From an uncultured Pseudobdellovibrionaceae bacterium (GTDB lineage: Bacteria > Bdellovibrionota > Bdellovibrionia > Bdellovibrionales > Bdellovibrionaceae): a stretch of 15,634 nucleotides of DNA. The stretch is taken from positions 1 through 15,634 of the forward strand of contig CALCCV010000159.1 in NCBI GenBank assembly GCA_937900305.1, read 5' to 3'. The notes beneath the pieces were generated by a model that made no database searches, had not been told where the DNA came from, and saw nothing but the letters and a program-made list of their open reading frames with translations. Below are positions 1 through 7,161 of the stretch, piece by piece. The translations under genes and the position numbers were made by a program. Each line of letters opens with the position of its first letter. Positions within the stretch are counted from its first letter, which is position 1.

Positions 1-18
1 CGTGTGCTCTTCCGATCT
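1..18 (+). other. Illumina adapter remnant (read-2 side)
   Basis: CGTGTGCTCTTCCGATCT is identical to the 3' end of the standard Illumina read-2 adapter. It is not genomic. Read in the frame of the next gene it gives the familiar contaminant peptide CSSDL, and recognisable RNase G sequence begins immediately after it. Confidence 0.95.
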
Positions 19-19
19 C

Positions 20-694
20 GATCTCTATGACATCGACATCGAAATCTCTCGCTCACTCGATCGTAAAATCTGGCTGAAATCGGGCGGCTACATTGTCCTC
101 GACGAAGCAGAGGCCCTTGTCGTCATCGACGTCAACACCGGCCGCTTCGTCGGTAAAAAGGATCTTGAAGACACAATCCTTAAAACCAATCTCGAGGCGG
201 TTCGTGAAATTGCCCACCAGTTGCGCATCCGCAACTGCGGCGGCATCATCATCGTCGACTTCATCGATATGGAAAAAGAATCTCACCGCGAAAAAGTCCT
301 CCAAGCTCTCGCCGAAGAATTGGGCAAAGACCGCGCAAAGACTCACGTCATGGGCATGTCCTCCCTCGGTTTGGTAGAAATGACTCGAAAACGAATTCGC
401 CCAAGCCTCCTCCGAACGCTGTGCGAGCCGTGCTCATACTGTGACGGCAAAGGGTATATCAAACGCAAAACCACGATCACCAACGAGATCTTCCGTGCCC
501 TGGAGCGCGAGATTCACTCCATCTCATCTGGACGCACCTCAGTTGTGGTTCACTGTCACCCTCAGGTTGTGGATTTTGTTTATGAAATGGAAGGTGAAAC
601 TCTCGAGCGGGTCGAAAAATTGCTAGGCACCAATGTCAGCTTCAAATCCGAAGTGACCTACCACCGCGAGCAGTACGAAATCTTTCATATCTAG
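20..694 (+). CDS. rng: Ribonuclease E/G family endoribonuclease, 3' part (5' end missing)
   Basis: This is the C-terminal 225 residues of an RNase G/E-type enzyme, which cuts single-stranded RNA in rRNA maturation and mRNA decay. The DNase I-like catalytic core is present. IDVNTG supplies the first catalytic Asp (codon 128-130) and IVDFIDM the second, 43 residues later. The Zn-link CxxC (inside CEPCSYC) lies 101 residues after the first Asp. These spacings match D303, D346 and C404/C407 of E. coli RNase E. The protein ends about 80 residues after the Zn-link, so it has no long RNase E scaffold tail and fits RNase G. The S1 domain and start lie beyond the contig. Base 19 fits the third base of the Phe codon in the family's FDLYD motif. 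An apparent GTG start at position 2 is adapter. It sits 196 bp upstream of rplU on the same strand. Confidence 0.95.
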   Translation, partial: DLYDIDIEISRSLDRKIWLKSGGYIVLDEAEALVVIDVNTGRFVGKKDLEDTILKTNLEAVREIAHQLRIRNCGGIIIVDFIDMEKESHREKVLQALAEELGKDRAKTHVMGMSSLGLVEMTRKRIRPSLLRTLCEPCSYCDGKGYIKRKTTITNEIFRALEREIHSISSGRTSVVVHCHPQVVDFVYEMEGETLERVEKLLGTNVSFKSEVTYHREQYEIFHI

Positions 695-790
695 GCACGG
701 CACCTCCGAGCGTGCTCAAAATTCGCTTCTAAAACCCCCAGCCTCTATCCCTAATGCGTTGTTTAATTGAGCTGAATCCACCTAGATAGA

Positions 791-820
791 TTGACAGAAA
801 CTGAAGCAAAGTGGCATGAA
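791..820 (+). promoter_or_regulatory. Possible promoter for rplU-rpmA
   Basis: A perfect TTGACA (791-796) sits in the 196-base gap between the RNase G gene and rplU. The hexamer at 17-18 base spacing (about 814-820, GCATGA/CATGAA) is a poor -10 match, so the call rests mainly on the -35 box and on the position, about 70 bases upstream of the rplU start. Confidence 0.3.
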
Positions 821-836
821 CCTACCAGTCTATTTT

Positions 837-880
837 GCATTTCTTTGTTTGCGTTGATCGCATTTCTTATGCATTTCTTT
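837..880 (+). repeat. Three direct copies of GCATTTCTTW in the rplU leader
   Basis: GCATTTCTTT occurs at 837-846 and 871-880, both followed by G, and GCATTTCTTA at 860-869. The third copy runs straight into the rplU ribosome binding site. The start-to-start spacings are 23 and 11 bases. The function is unknown. The position suggests a protein- or RNA-binding element in the leader, but that is inference. Confidence 0.7.
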
Positions 881-885
881 GGAGG
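881..885 (+). promoter_or_regulatory. Ribosome binding site of rplU
   Basis: GGAGG five bases before ATG 891 is a textbook Shine-Dalgarno site. It fixes the start at 891 and rules out the in-frame TTG at 879, which overlaps the site. Confidence 0.9.
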
Positions 886-890
886 ATTCA

Positions 891-1466
891 ATGTACGCCG
901 TAATTAAAACAGGTGGTAAACAGTACCGAGTGGCCGCAGGCGATGTCATTCAGGTCGAAAAACTGGACGCCAAACTCGGTTCACAATTGGATCTCAAAGA
1001 AGTTTTGCTCGTCGGTGGCGACACACCTTTGATTGGCAAGCCCTTGGTGGCAAATGCTCTCGTGACAGCGGTCGTAACCAAACAGGCCAAGACGCGCAAG
1101 CAAATCGTTTTCAAAAAGAAGCGACGTCAATCTTTCCGCAAATTTAAAACCCACAAACAGATGTTCACAGAGCTCTTCGTTCTGTCGATCACTCTCCCAG
1201 ATGGCAAAGTCACCAAAGCCACAACCGAACCACACATCAGCGACGTAGCACAAGAGCGTGAAGAGCGTTTGGCCGAAAGATCACGAGCCACTCGTCGCGC
1301 CGAAGGCACCTTGAAAGCCGTTCGCGGAGCTGCTTCTACGACGGATGACGAAGCCAAACCAAAAGCTCGCGCGGCAGCCAAAGGTGCAACTAAGAAGAAG
1401 GTCGCCAAAAAGACGGCCAAGAAAGTGGCAAAGAAAGCCACTAAAAAAGTAGCAAAAAAGAAATAA
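891..1466 (+). CDS. rplU: 50S ribosomal protein L21 with long Lys/Ala-rich C-terminal tail
   Basis: L21 binds 23S rRNA in the large ribosomal subunit. Residues 1 to about 103 are the complete L21 domain: it begins MYAVIKTGGKQYRV and has the basic rRNA-binding stretch FKKKRRQSFRKFKTHKQ near residues 74-90. The usual family length is close to 103 residues, but this protein has 191. The extra part has two sections. Residues about 105-150 are charged and Glu/Arg-rich. Residues about 155-191 are almost only Lys, Ala, Val and Thr in KKVAKK-type repeats, resembling histone H1-like tails. The start at ATG 891 is fixed by a strong GGAGG. The gene is followed 37 bases later by rpmA, as in most bacteria, and the two are probably co-transcribed. 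The tail is in frame, has no stop and uses ordinary Lys and Ala codons, so a sequencing frameshift is unlikely. Confidence 0.96.
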   Translation: MYAVIKTGGKQYRVAAGDVIQVEKLDAKLGSQLDLKEVLLVGGDTPLIGKPLVANALVTAVVTKQAKTRKQIVFKKKRRQSFRKFKTHKQMFTELFVLSITLPDGKVTKATTEPHISDVAQEREERLAERSRATRRAEGTLKAVRGAASTTDDEAKPKARAAAKGATKKKVAKKTAKKVAKKATKKVAKKK

Positions 1467-1503
1467 TCGAAGTTTAATTTACGTTTTATCGGCGGAGGAA
1501 CTC

Positions 1504-1779
1504 ATGGCATCGAAAAAAGCTGGCGGTAGTACCAAGAATGGTCGGGACTCACAAAGTAAGAGACTCGGCGTGAAGCGTTTTGGCGGCGAATCTGTAAAAG
1601 CGGGAACCATCATTATTCGTCAACGTGGAACCAAGTTTCACTTGGGCAACAACGTGAGCATGGGCCGGGACCACACGATTTTTTCTTTGATCGAAGGCCT
1701 CGTGAAATTCGAGCGAATCACCAAAGAGCGATTCAAAGTCAGCGTGTACCCACGAGCAGCTGCAGCTGCAGCCGCATAA
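1504..1779 (+). CDS. rpmA: 50S ribosomal protein L27
   Basis: L27 lies near the peptidyl-transferase centre of the large subunit, and its flexible N-terminus reaches the P-site tRNA. The sequence is typical: it starts MASKKAGGST with no cleavable extension of the Firmicutes kind, followed by NGRDSQSKRLGVKRFGGE and RQRGTKFH. Its 91 residues are slightly longer than the E. coli protein because it ends in seven consecutive alanines (residues 85-91), encoded by a GCAGCT-type repeat at 1756-1776. The start is supported by GGAGGAA at 1494-1500, three bases before ATG. It forms a two-gene unit with rplU and is followed by a strong terminator. Confidence 0.97.
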   Translation: MASKKAGGSTKNGRDSQSKRLGVKRFGGESVKAGTIIIRQRGTKFHLGNNVSMGRDHTIFSLIEGLVKFERITKERFKVSVYPRAAAAAAA

Positions 1780-1825
1780 GTCACGCTTGGTGTAAAACCC
1801 TAAAAAGTTGACAATCCACTTGAAC

Positions 1826-1862
1826 AGAGGAGCAGCGTCTTTGACGGCTCCTCTTTTTTTAT
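1826..1862 (+). terminator. Intrinsic terminator after rpmA
   Basis: AGAGGAGC (1826-1833) pairs perfectly with GCTCCTCT (1847-1854). A two-base AG bulge leads to a further CGTC/GACG stem closed by a TTT loop. A run of seven T follows (1854-1860). This separates rplU-rpmA from obgE. Read-through or a promoter between 1780 and 1878 must feed obgE; I see no convincing -10 box there. Confidence 0.9.
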
Positions 1863-1878
1863 TTAGAGACATGGGATT

Positions 1879-2934
1879 ATGGCAAGATTTATAGATGAAA
1901 TTGAAATTGCGGTCTCTTCTGGTCGTGGCGGTCCTGGTTCGGTGAGCTTTCGGAGAGAGTCCTTTGCTCCTCGCGGAGGCCCCGACGGCGGTGATGGTGG
2001 CAAGGGTGGCGATCTGATTTTTCGGGTCAACACCAGTCTGGTTTCGCTCGTGGATTTTAAACTTCACAAGCGTTACGCAGCTGAAAATGGCATTCCTGGT
2101 GCTTCCGCCAACTGCACTGGGCGCGATGGGCAAAATCTTGTGCTCGAAGTTCCACCCGGCACCCTCATCAAATCTGAGACGGGCGATGTTCTTTTCGACA
2201 TGGCTAAACAAAATGAAGTTGTTTTTTTAAAAGGTGGCCGCGGCGGTAAAGGCAACCACTTCTTCAAAACCAGTGTCAACCAGGCCCCCGAATATGCGCA
2301 ACCGGGTGAGGATGCAGAAGAATCAGCAATCACCTTGGAACTCAAAGCCATCGCCGATGTAGGCATCATCGGTTTTCCGAACGCGGGGAAATCGACATTC
2401 ATCACGCGCATTTCGGCGGCCAAACCAAAAATCGCAGACTATCCCTTCACCACTCTCACTCCAAATCTCGGCGTGGTGCGCATCTCAGTCGATCGCAATT
2501 TTGTCGTCGCCGATATTCCCGGTTTGATCAAAGGCGCGTCGAGCGGAATTGGACTTGGGATTCAATTTCTCAGACACATCGAACGCACTCGTATTTTTGT
2601 TCACCTCATCGATGTGTCGGGATTTTCGGGTCGCGATCCTTGGCAAGACTACCTCGACATTTCGGGAGAACTTGAAGCCTACGATGTGCTTCAAAAAGAA
2701 GAGGCCAATTATGAGCCGCTTCGCCAACGGCCAGAGCTCGTCGTGCTGAACAAAATCGACGCCCTTCAAATCGAAGAGCTCGCCGCTATTAAATCAAAAT
2801 TCGAACGCAATTTGGGTCACAAAGTTTTCACGATCTCTGCTATCACCGGCAAACACGTCAAGGAGTTGGTTGAAACGATTTCCAATCAACTTTTAGAACT
2901 CGCACCGGCAGCGCCCGGAAAGGATCTACAGTGA
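1879..2934 (+). CDS. obgE: Obg-family GTPase, ribosome assembly
   Basis: ObgE/CgtA is a cytoplasmic GTPase that binds the 50S subunit and couples ribosome assembly to growth and stress. The 351 residues match the family. An N-terminal Gly-rich Obg fold (1 to about 158) carries the expected RGGPDGGDGGKGGD and GGRGGKGN stretches. The G domain follows, with G1 GFPNAGKS at 165-172, the G2 Thr pair at 191-192, G3 DIPG at 212-215, G4 NKID at 291-294 and G5 SAITG at 320-324. There is no long acidic C-terminal tail of the E. coli type. The start at ATG 1879 gives the conserved N-terminus MARFIDEIEI, although the Shine-Dalgarno is weak (GGGA). The last codon overlaps the next gene (GTGA), so translation is probably coupled to nadD-rsfS. 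Confidence 0.97.
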   Translation: MARFIDEIEIAVSSGRGGPGSVSFRRESFAPRGGPDGGDGGKGGDLIFRVNTSLVSLVDFKLHKRYAAENGIPGASANCTGRDGQNLVLEVPPGTLIKSETGDVLFDMAKQNEVVFLKGGRGGKGNHFFKTSVNQAPEYAQPGEDAEESAITLELKAIADVGIIGFPNAGKSTFITRISAAKPKIADYPFTTLTPNLGVVRISVDRNFVVADIPGLIKGASSGIGLGIQFLRHIERTRIFVHLIDVSGFSGRDPWQDYLDISGELEAYDVLQKEEANYEPLRQRPELVVLNKIDALQIEELAAIKSKFERNLGHKVFTISAITGKHVKELVETISNQLLELAPAAPGKDLQ

Positions 2935-3953
2935 AGTACGGTATCTTCGGCGGAACATTCAATCCTCCCCACAACGGTCACTTAGCCCTCACGCAGTCGT
3001 TACAAAAAAAATTGGGACTGGACCGGATTTTTGTGGTGCCAAATTTTCTCAGCCCTCTCAAATCTCAAACCGATTCGCCATCGCCCGAGCATCGCTCAGA
3101 AATGACAAAGCTCGCGTTCTCAACTTACGGCGACAAATTTGAAGTCGACCTTCGGGAAATTGAGCGGGGAGAGGTCAGTTATACGATCGACACGATCGAA
3201 TCCTTTCTTAAAGAGTATCCCAACGATCAGGCCTTTCTCTTGATGGGTGAAGATCAATTCGAAAAATTAGACGAATGGAAAAACCCAGCGGACATTCTGG
3301 CTTTGATCGATGTGATCGTGGCGTCGCGACCGAACCACCACTTCCCCGAAACTTTGGCTGAAATGCCAAAAGTGGTTCAATCGCTGGCGATCGAACATGG
3401 CTTCAACAGCGTTGAACTCAAGACCGACAAAACTATACAATTTGTCACCATTCCCGAAGTTGAAATTTCGGCGTCAGAATTGCGAAAAAAACTGCGAACT
3501 CGACAGCCCGTTGAAAAGTACCTTCCTCTGAGCGTCGAATCTTATATTCGTGACCAGGGTCTCTATCGAAATCTCGCAGAAAAGATCAAAGACTACAAAG
3601 CCTTCACCGCTTTCTGCGCGAAATTTCTTGATTCAAAAAAAGCCATCGATATCAAAGCTCTCGATATGTCCGAAATGTCTGCGCCCTTTGAGTACACCAT
3701 TATCACGTCAGGAACCAGTACCCGCCAGACAACTTCAATGGCTCAGGGGCTTGTCCAAGCCATCAAGCAGGAGTTCGGGGTTTTTCCTCAAGGTATTGAG
3801 GGAACTGGCGAAGGCCGTTGGGTCGCGATCGACTATGGCTCGCTATCTGTCCATATTTTCTATGACTTCGTCAGACACGAATACAGTCTTGAGGACATCT
3901 GGAAAAAAGCGAAACCGATCAATTGGGTTGAAGCTGAAGCACTGAACGGATAA
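2931..3953 (+). CDS. nadD: Fused nicotinate-nucleotide adenylyltransferase / ribosomal silencing factor RsfS
   Basis: One 340-codon frame encodes two proteins that are normally separate. Residues 1 to about 212 are NadD, which joins nicotinate mononucleotide to AMP to give deamido-NAD. The nucleotidyltransferase motif GGTFNPPHNGH (7-17), the ISASELR motif (179-185) and the typical NadD end YIRDQGLY (205-212) are present. Residues about 218-335 are RsfS (Iojap/DUF143), which binds L14 and blocks subunit joining when nutrients are scarce; TIITSGTS (256-263), GIEGTGEGRWVAIDYG (288-303) and the VHIFYDFVRHEYSLEDIW stretch mark it. No stop or start separates the domains. The GTG start overlaps the obgE stop (GTGA). 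Separate nadD and rsfS genes are commonly adjacent in this order, so loss of the intervening stop explains the fusion. rlmH follows after 5 bases. Confidence 0.93.
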   Translation: MKYGIFGGTFNPPHNGHLALTQSLQKKLGLDRIFVVPNFLSPLKSQTDSPSPEHRSEMTKLAFSTYGDKFEVDLREIERGEVSYTIDTIESFLKEYPNDQAFLLMGEDQFEKLDEWKNPADILALIDVIVASRPNHHFPETLAEMPKVVQSLAIEHGFNSVELKTDKTIQFVTIPEVEISASELRKKLRTRQPVEKYLPLSVESYIRDQGLYRNLAEKIKDYKAFTAFCAKFLDSKKAIDIKALDMSEMSAPFEYTIITSGTSTRQTTSMAQGLVQAIKQEFGVFPQGIEGTGEGRWVAIDYGSLSVHIFYDFVRHEYSLEDIWKKAKPINWVEAEALNG

Positions 3954-3958
3954 GTTTT

Positions 3959-4429
3959 GTGAAAATCACCATTCTTTCCATTCGTAACCAAGAGGAAAAG
4001 TGGGTCACCGAAGCCGAAACGCTTTATTCTGAAAAAATCTCTCACTTGGCCAAGTTCGAAGACAAAGTTGTTCGAGCTGCTAAAGGGGACCGGGCGGCCA
4101 AAGACCAAAAGCTTCAGGCCGAAAGCGCCATCTTTCAAAAAAATTTTTCCACCAGCGCCTTCATCGTCGGAATGGATGAGCGCGGTCAAAGCTTTGACAC
4201 TCAAAAATTCGCAAAAAAAATGCAACAATGGATGAACTGCGGAACCAAAGAGCTCTGCTTTGTTATCGGCGGAGCCTATGGTTTACCTGAAGACGTCAAA
4301 TCAAGATGTCGCGAACAGATTTCTCTGTCGCCCCTCACCTTTAATCACTGGCTGGCGAAAGTGGTGTTGATGGAACAAATCTATCGGGGCCTGTCGATTT
4401 GCAAGGGACTGCCTTACCACAATGAGTGA
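3959..4429 (+). CDS. rlmH: 23S rRNA pseudouridine-1915 N3-methyltransferase
   Basis: RlmH is a small SPOUT-fold enzyme that uses S-adenosylmethionine to methylate pseudouridine 1915 in helix 69 of 23S rRNA on assembled ribosomes. The 156 residues match the family length (155 in E. coli). The knotted SAM site is visible as FVIGGAYGLPEDV near residues 101-113, followed by LSPLTFNHWLAKVVLMEQIYR and the invariant ending PYHNE. The start is GTG 3959, five bases after the nadD-rsfS stop. In many bacteria rlmH sits beside rsfS and nadD, and the context is the same here. The gene runs into a short gap before the comF-like gene. Confidence 0.96.
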   Translation: MKITILSIRNQEEKWVTEAETLYSEKISHLAKFEDKVVRAAKGDRAAKDQKLQAESAIFQKNFSTSAFIVGMDERGQSFDTQKFAKKMQQWMNCGTKELCFVIGGAYGLPEDVKSRCREQISLSPLTFNHWLAKVVLMEQIYRGLSICKGLPYHNE

Positions 4430-4485
4430 TGCACCTTGGGTGCAAAAATGGATGCTCGGCTCACCTTTTGCTTTTGACCTGAGTC

Positions 4486-5136
4486 ATGTTGCCATGGCGA
4501 AAGCTCCGACGTGTAGGTCTTCACTTCTGTCCCAATTGTGACCACTTCTGGACCGAAGAGAGCCTTTGGTGCCAGGTTTGCGAAAATATGTTCCGCAAAC
4601 AAACCCTCAAAAGCCAGACTCTTGAGTGTGGTCCCCTTAAATACCTGATTGATTGGCCCCCGCACACTCGCTTGGGACGGACTTGGAGTCTGTATTTGCG
4701 GCTCCTTAAGTACAATCGAAACCCCCGAGCTTGGGAGTATCTGGCCCATGTATTTTTGGCTGCCGCTAGCGACCATCCAGAACCTGATGAGTCGACGGTT
4801 TTTATCCCTGCTCCATCACATGTTTTGCGAGATCATGCCTACTATTTTGCTGAAGCCCTTGCCCGTCATAGCGGTGGTCAATTTGCTCCATCGGTATTTC
4901 GTCTTCTCGACTCAAATCCACAAAAAGAAAAAAATTCCCGCCAGCGCAAAGAACGTGCGTTCGAACAAATCAGAGCTGTTCCCGCAGCCAACACGCTTAT
5001 ATTCGTCGACGACGTGGTTAGCACGGGCTCAACCTCGAAAGCAGCCCACCAGTGTTTGGGACAACCCTCTAACTTTCAGATTTGGGCACTCGCCCACCGA
5101 AGACTCAGTTGCGACGCAGTGAGGGCTTTGATATAA
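4486..5136 (+). CDS. ComF-like phosphoribosyltransferase-domain protein
   Basis: This resembles ComF/GntX proteins, which pair an N-terminal zinc ribbon with a type I phosphoribosyltransferase domain and are linked to DNA uptake or salvage. Two CxxC pairs (C15/C18 and C29/C32) form the zinc ribbon. The PRPP-binding loop is VDDVVSTGST at 174-183, in good shape. The segment where ComF normally has a P-x-H...RGFNQ motif reads PAPSHVLRDHAYYFAEAL, so RGFNQ is missing and the family assignment is somewhat diverged. ATG 4486 is the first start after an in-frame TGA at 4480. No Shine-Dalgarno is seen. An ATG at 4422 in another frame overlaps the rlmH stop and could be the original start if a frameshift is present. 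The lolA-like gene follows after 7 bases. Confidence 0.8.
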   Translation: MLPWRKLRRVGLHFCPNCDHFWTEESLWCQVCENMFRKQTLKSQTLECGPLKYLIDWPPHTRLGRTWSLYLRLLKYNRNPRAWEYLAHVFLAAASDHPEPDESTVFIPAPSHVLRDHAYYFAEALARHSGGQFAPSVFRLLDSNPQKEKNSRQRKERAFEQIRAVPAANTLIFVDDVVSTGSTSKAAHQCLGQPSNFQIWALAHRRLSCDAVRALI

Positions 5137-5143
5137 GCTTCTG

Positions 5144-5818
5144 ATGAAATTCAAGATTTATCTCTCCGGCCTGACTTTTTTCGCCATCGTGCTAGCAACA
5201 GCCAGCTTTGCCAACCCGAAGCCCGAGGCAGAGACATCGACGCTCGCAACCGTTGTTCAAAAATATCGACAAGCCAAGCTTTCAACACTGGCCGTTGATA
5301 AAACCGTGACGTCGGAAATATTGGAAAAAAAATCGGTCTACCAGGGCAAGATTTATATCTCTGCTGGAAAATTTCGGTGGGAAACCGATCAACCCGAAAA
5401 GAGTCTCTTAGTTTATGATGGCTCACACCTTTGGAATGTCCAGTATCCAGCAAAAGAGTTCGAAGAGGCCAATCTTCAAGTGACCAAGAGTAAATTGTCG
5501 GACAAAGCCAAAGGCCAAAATATTCTTTCCTCTTTGTTCGGGAAACAACCTTTAGGGAAAATTTTTTCAATTAAGAAAGACGAAACGTCTTCTAGCAAAG
5601 ACCAAACTGTGTATTCTCTCGAACCCAAAGATGACACCCTCGAAATCAAAGAGATTCGACTGACGACCGTGAGTAAATTGATTTCTAAAGTTCAGTACAA
5701 AGATGAAGTTGGAAATCTCACAGAGTTGATCTTCACTAAAACATCGCTTTCTGGCAAGCCCTCGCCGGGGCTCTTCAAATACTCTCCGCCAAAAGGCGCA
5801 AAGGTGACCGAAATATGA
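5144..5818 (+). CDS. lolA: LolA-like outer-membrane lipoprotein carrier protein
   Basis: LolA carries lipoproteins through the periplasm from the inner-membrane LolCDE complex to the outer membrane. Residues 1-23 form a signal peptide with a Lys-containing start, a hydrophobic core and a likely cut after SFA. The mature part has the family's hallmarks: YQGKIYISAGKFRWET near residues 66-81, LLVYDGSHLWNVQYP near 88-102, and a C-terminal beta-rich half ending FKYSPPKGAKV. At 224 residues it is slightly longer than E. coli LolA (about 200). ATG 5144 starts seven bases after the comF-like stop. The TGA overlaps the rimO ATG (ATGA), pointing to translational coupling. No lolB is in the window, which is common outside the gamma- and betaproteobacteria. 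Confidence 0.85.
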   Translation: MKFKIYLSGLTFFAIVLATASFANPKPEAETSTLATVVQKYRQAKLSTLAVDKTVTSEILEKKSVYQGKIYISAGKFRWETDQPEKSLLVYDGSHLWNVQYPAKEFEEANLQVTKSKLSDKAKGQNILSSLFGKQPLGKIFSIKKDETSSSKDQTVYSLEPKDDTLEIKEIRLTTVSKLISKVQYKDEVGNLTELIFTKTSLSGKPSPGLFKYSPPKGAKVTEI

Positions 5819-7161
5819 AATCAGTTCATTTTGTAAGTCTTGGATGCCCCAAGAATCTCGTCGACAGCGAAATCATGGCCGGCACATTGATGAATGAAGG
5901 ATACACGATTGCTCCCGACGCTGAAGGTGCAGACACCGTGATTGTAAATACTTGCGGTTTCATCGAAGACGCAAAACAGGAATCAATCCAAAAAATTCTT
6001 GAGATGGGTCGCGCCAAAGAAGACGGCCAGCTGCGCAGGTTGGTTGTGGCCGGGTGCCTGGCACAACGTTACAAAGACGATCTGGTCAAAGAACTTCCCG
6101 AGGCAGATTTGTTCATTGGCTCTGGCGAATTTCAAAACATCGCGACCATTCTGAGAGGTCACGACAGTGGTGAAATCAAACGGACCTTCTTTCACTTGCC
6201 AACTTTCTTGCAGCAAGAGAGCACTCCTCGTGTAAACTCCCAACCTGGTCACCGCGCTTATCTAAAAATTTCAGAGGGCTGCATGAAGCGATGTGCGTTT
6301 TGCGCCATTCCTCTCATTCGCGGAAACCTCCAATCTCGAACTCTGCAGAACATTGTGAACGAAGCCAAACTCTTGGTCGCCGGTGGTGTTCAAGAATTGT
6401 TAGTGGTTAGCCATGATTTCACAGACTTCGGCTGGGATTTACGACGAAAAGATCCAACCGCGACCGAAAGCCCCGAAACTTTACTGCGAGCCCTCGACGC
6501 AGTTCCAGGACTGAAGTGGATCCGCCTATTGTATCTGTATCCTGATGGAATCACTGACGAGATGATCGATATTATCAAGAACAGCCAGAAGATTCTAAAA
6601 TATTTCGATATGCCTTTACAGCACGTCAATAACCAGATGCTCAAGCGCATGAATCGCAAGATGACTCACGAAGAAATCACCGAAAGGCTAGCCAAAATTC
6701 GAAGCGAAATTCCTGAGGCTGTAATTCGCACCCAGTTTATTGTTGGCTTCCCAGGAGAAACTGAAGAAGAATTTCAAGAGTTGCTAGACTTTGTAAAGGA
6801 ACAGCAATTTGACCGTGTCGGTTGTTTTGAATACTCACCTGAGGAGCAAACTCCCGGTGGAAAAATGACTGACCAGGTTGAAGAGTCCGTTAAGAAAGAT
6901 CGTCATCACCGTTTGATGACGTTACAGAAGAAGATTTCTAAAAAGCGTCACAAAAAATTTGTCGGCCAAGAAATTGATGTCCTGGTTGAAGGCCTCAGCG
7001 AAGAATCTGAATTGCTTTTGCAGGGTCGCAGCTCTTTTCAAGCTCCTGACATAGATGGCGTCACTTACATCAACAAGGGCACAGCCAAAGTTGGCGAAAT
7101 GCGACGTGTCCGAATCACAGGTTCCTTCGAATACGACCTTGTTGGCGAGATTTGTGAATGA
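5815..7161 (+). CDS. rimO: Ribosomal protein S12 methylthiotransferase RimO
   Basis: RimO is a radical-SAM enzyme that adds a methylthio group to the conserved Asp 88/89 of ribosomal protein S12. The 448 residues show the three-part layout. An N-terminal UPF0004 domain holds three cluster cysteines (C11 in SLGCPKN, C47 in NTCGF, C81 in AGCLAQRY). The radical-SAM domain has the CxxxCxxC triad C156/C160/C163. A C-terminal TRAM domain (about 380-445) binds substrate. SHDFTDFGWDLR at 199-210 corresponds to the S-x-D-x-x-x-Y/F-G-x-D stretch that separates RimO from the tRNA enzyme MiaB. The start overlaps the lolA-like stop (ATGA), and the stop overlaps the next gene (ATGA again), so all three are probably read from one transcript. 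Confidence 0.95.
   Translation: MKSVHFVSLGCPKNLVDSEIMAGTLMNEGYTIAPDAEGADTVIVNTCGFIEDAKQESIQKILEMGRAKEDGQLRRLVVAGCLAQRYKDDLVKELPEADLFIGSGEFQNIATILRGHDSGEIKRTFFHLPTFLQQESTPRVNSQPGHRAYLKISEGCMKRCAFCAIPLIRGNLQSRTLQNIVNEAKLLVAGGVQELLVVSHDFTDFGWDLRRKDPTATESPETLLRALDAVPGLKWIRLLYLYPDGITDEMIDIIKNSQKILKYFDMPLQHVNNQMLKRMNRKMTHEEITERLAKIRSEIPEAVIRTQFIVGFPGETEEEFQELLDFVKEQQFDRVGCFEYSPEEQTPGGKMTDQVEESVKKDRHHRLMTLQKKISKKRHKKFVGQEIDVLVEGLSEESELLLQGRSSFQAPDIDGVTYINKGTAKVGEMRRVRITGSFEYDLVGEICE

Noticed and set aside
695..715. Short inverted repeat GCACG/CGTGC just after the RNase G stop
   Set aside because: Only five base pairs with an 11-base loop and no T-run; too weak to call a terminator.
879..890. Earlier TTG start for rplU
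   Set aside because: It overlaps the GGAGG ribosome binding site that serves ATG 891, and L21 proteins start MYAVIKTGGKQ.
1808..1813. TTGACA before obgE as a promoter
   Set aside because: No -10 box at 16-18 bases, and the spot precedes a terminator hairpin that would stop the transcript.
1549..2211. 220-codon minus-strand frame opposite rpmA and the obgE start
   Set aside because: It is antisense to two certain genes and crosses a strong terminator; the product looks like no known family.
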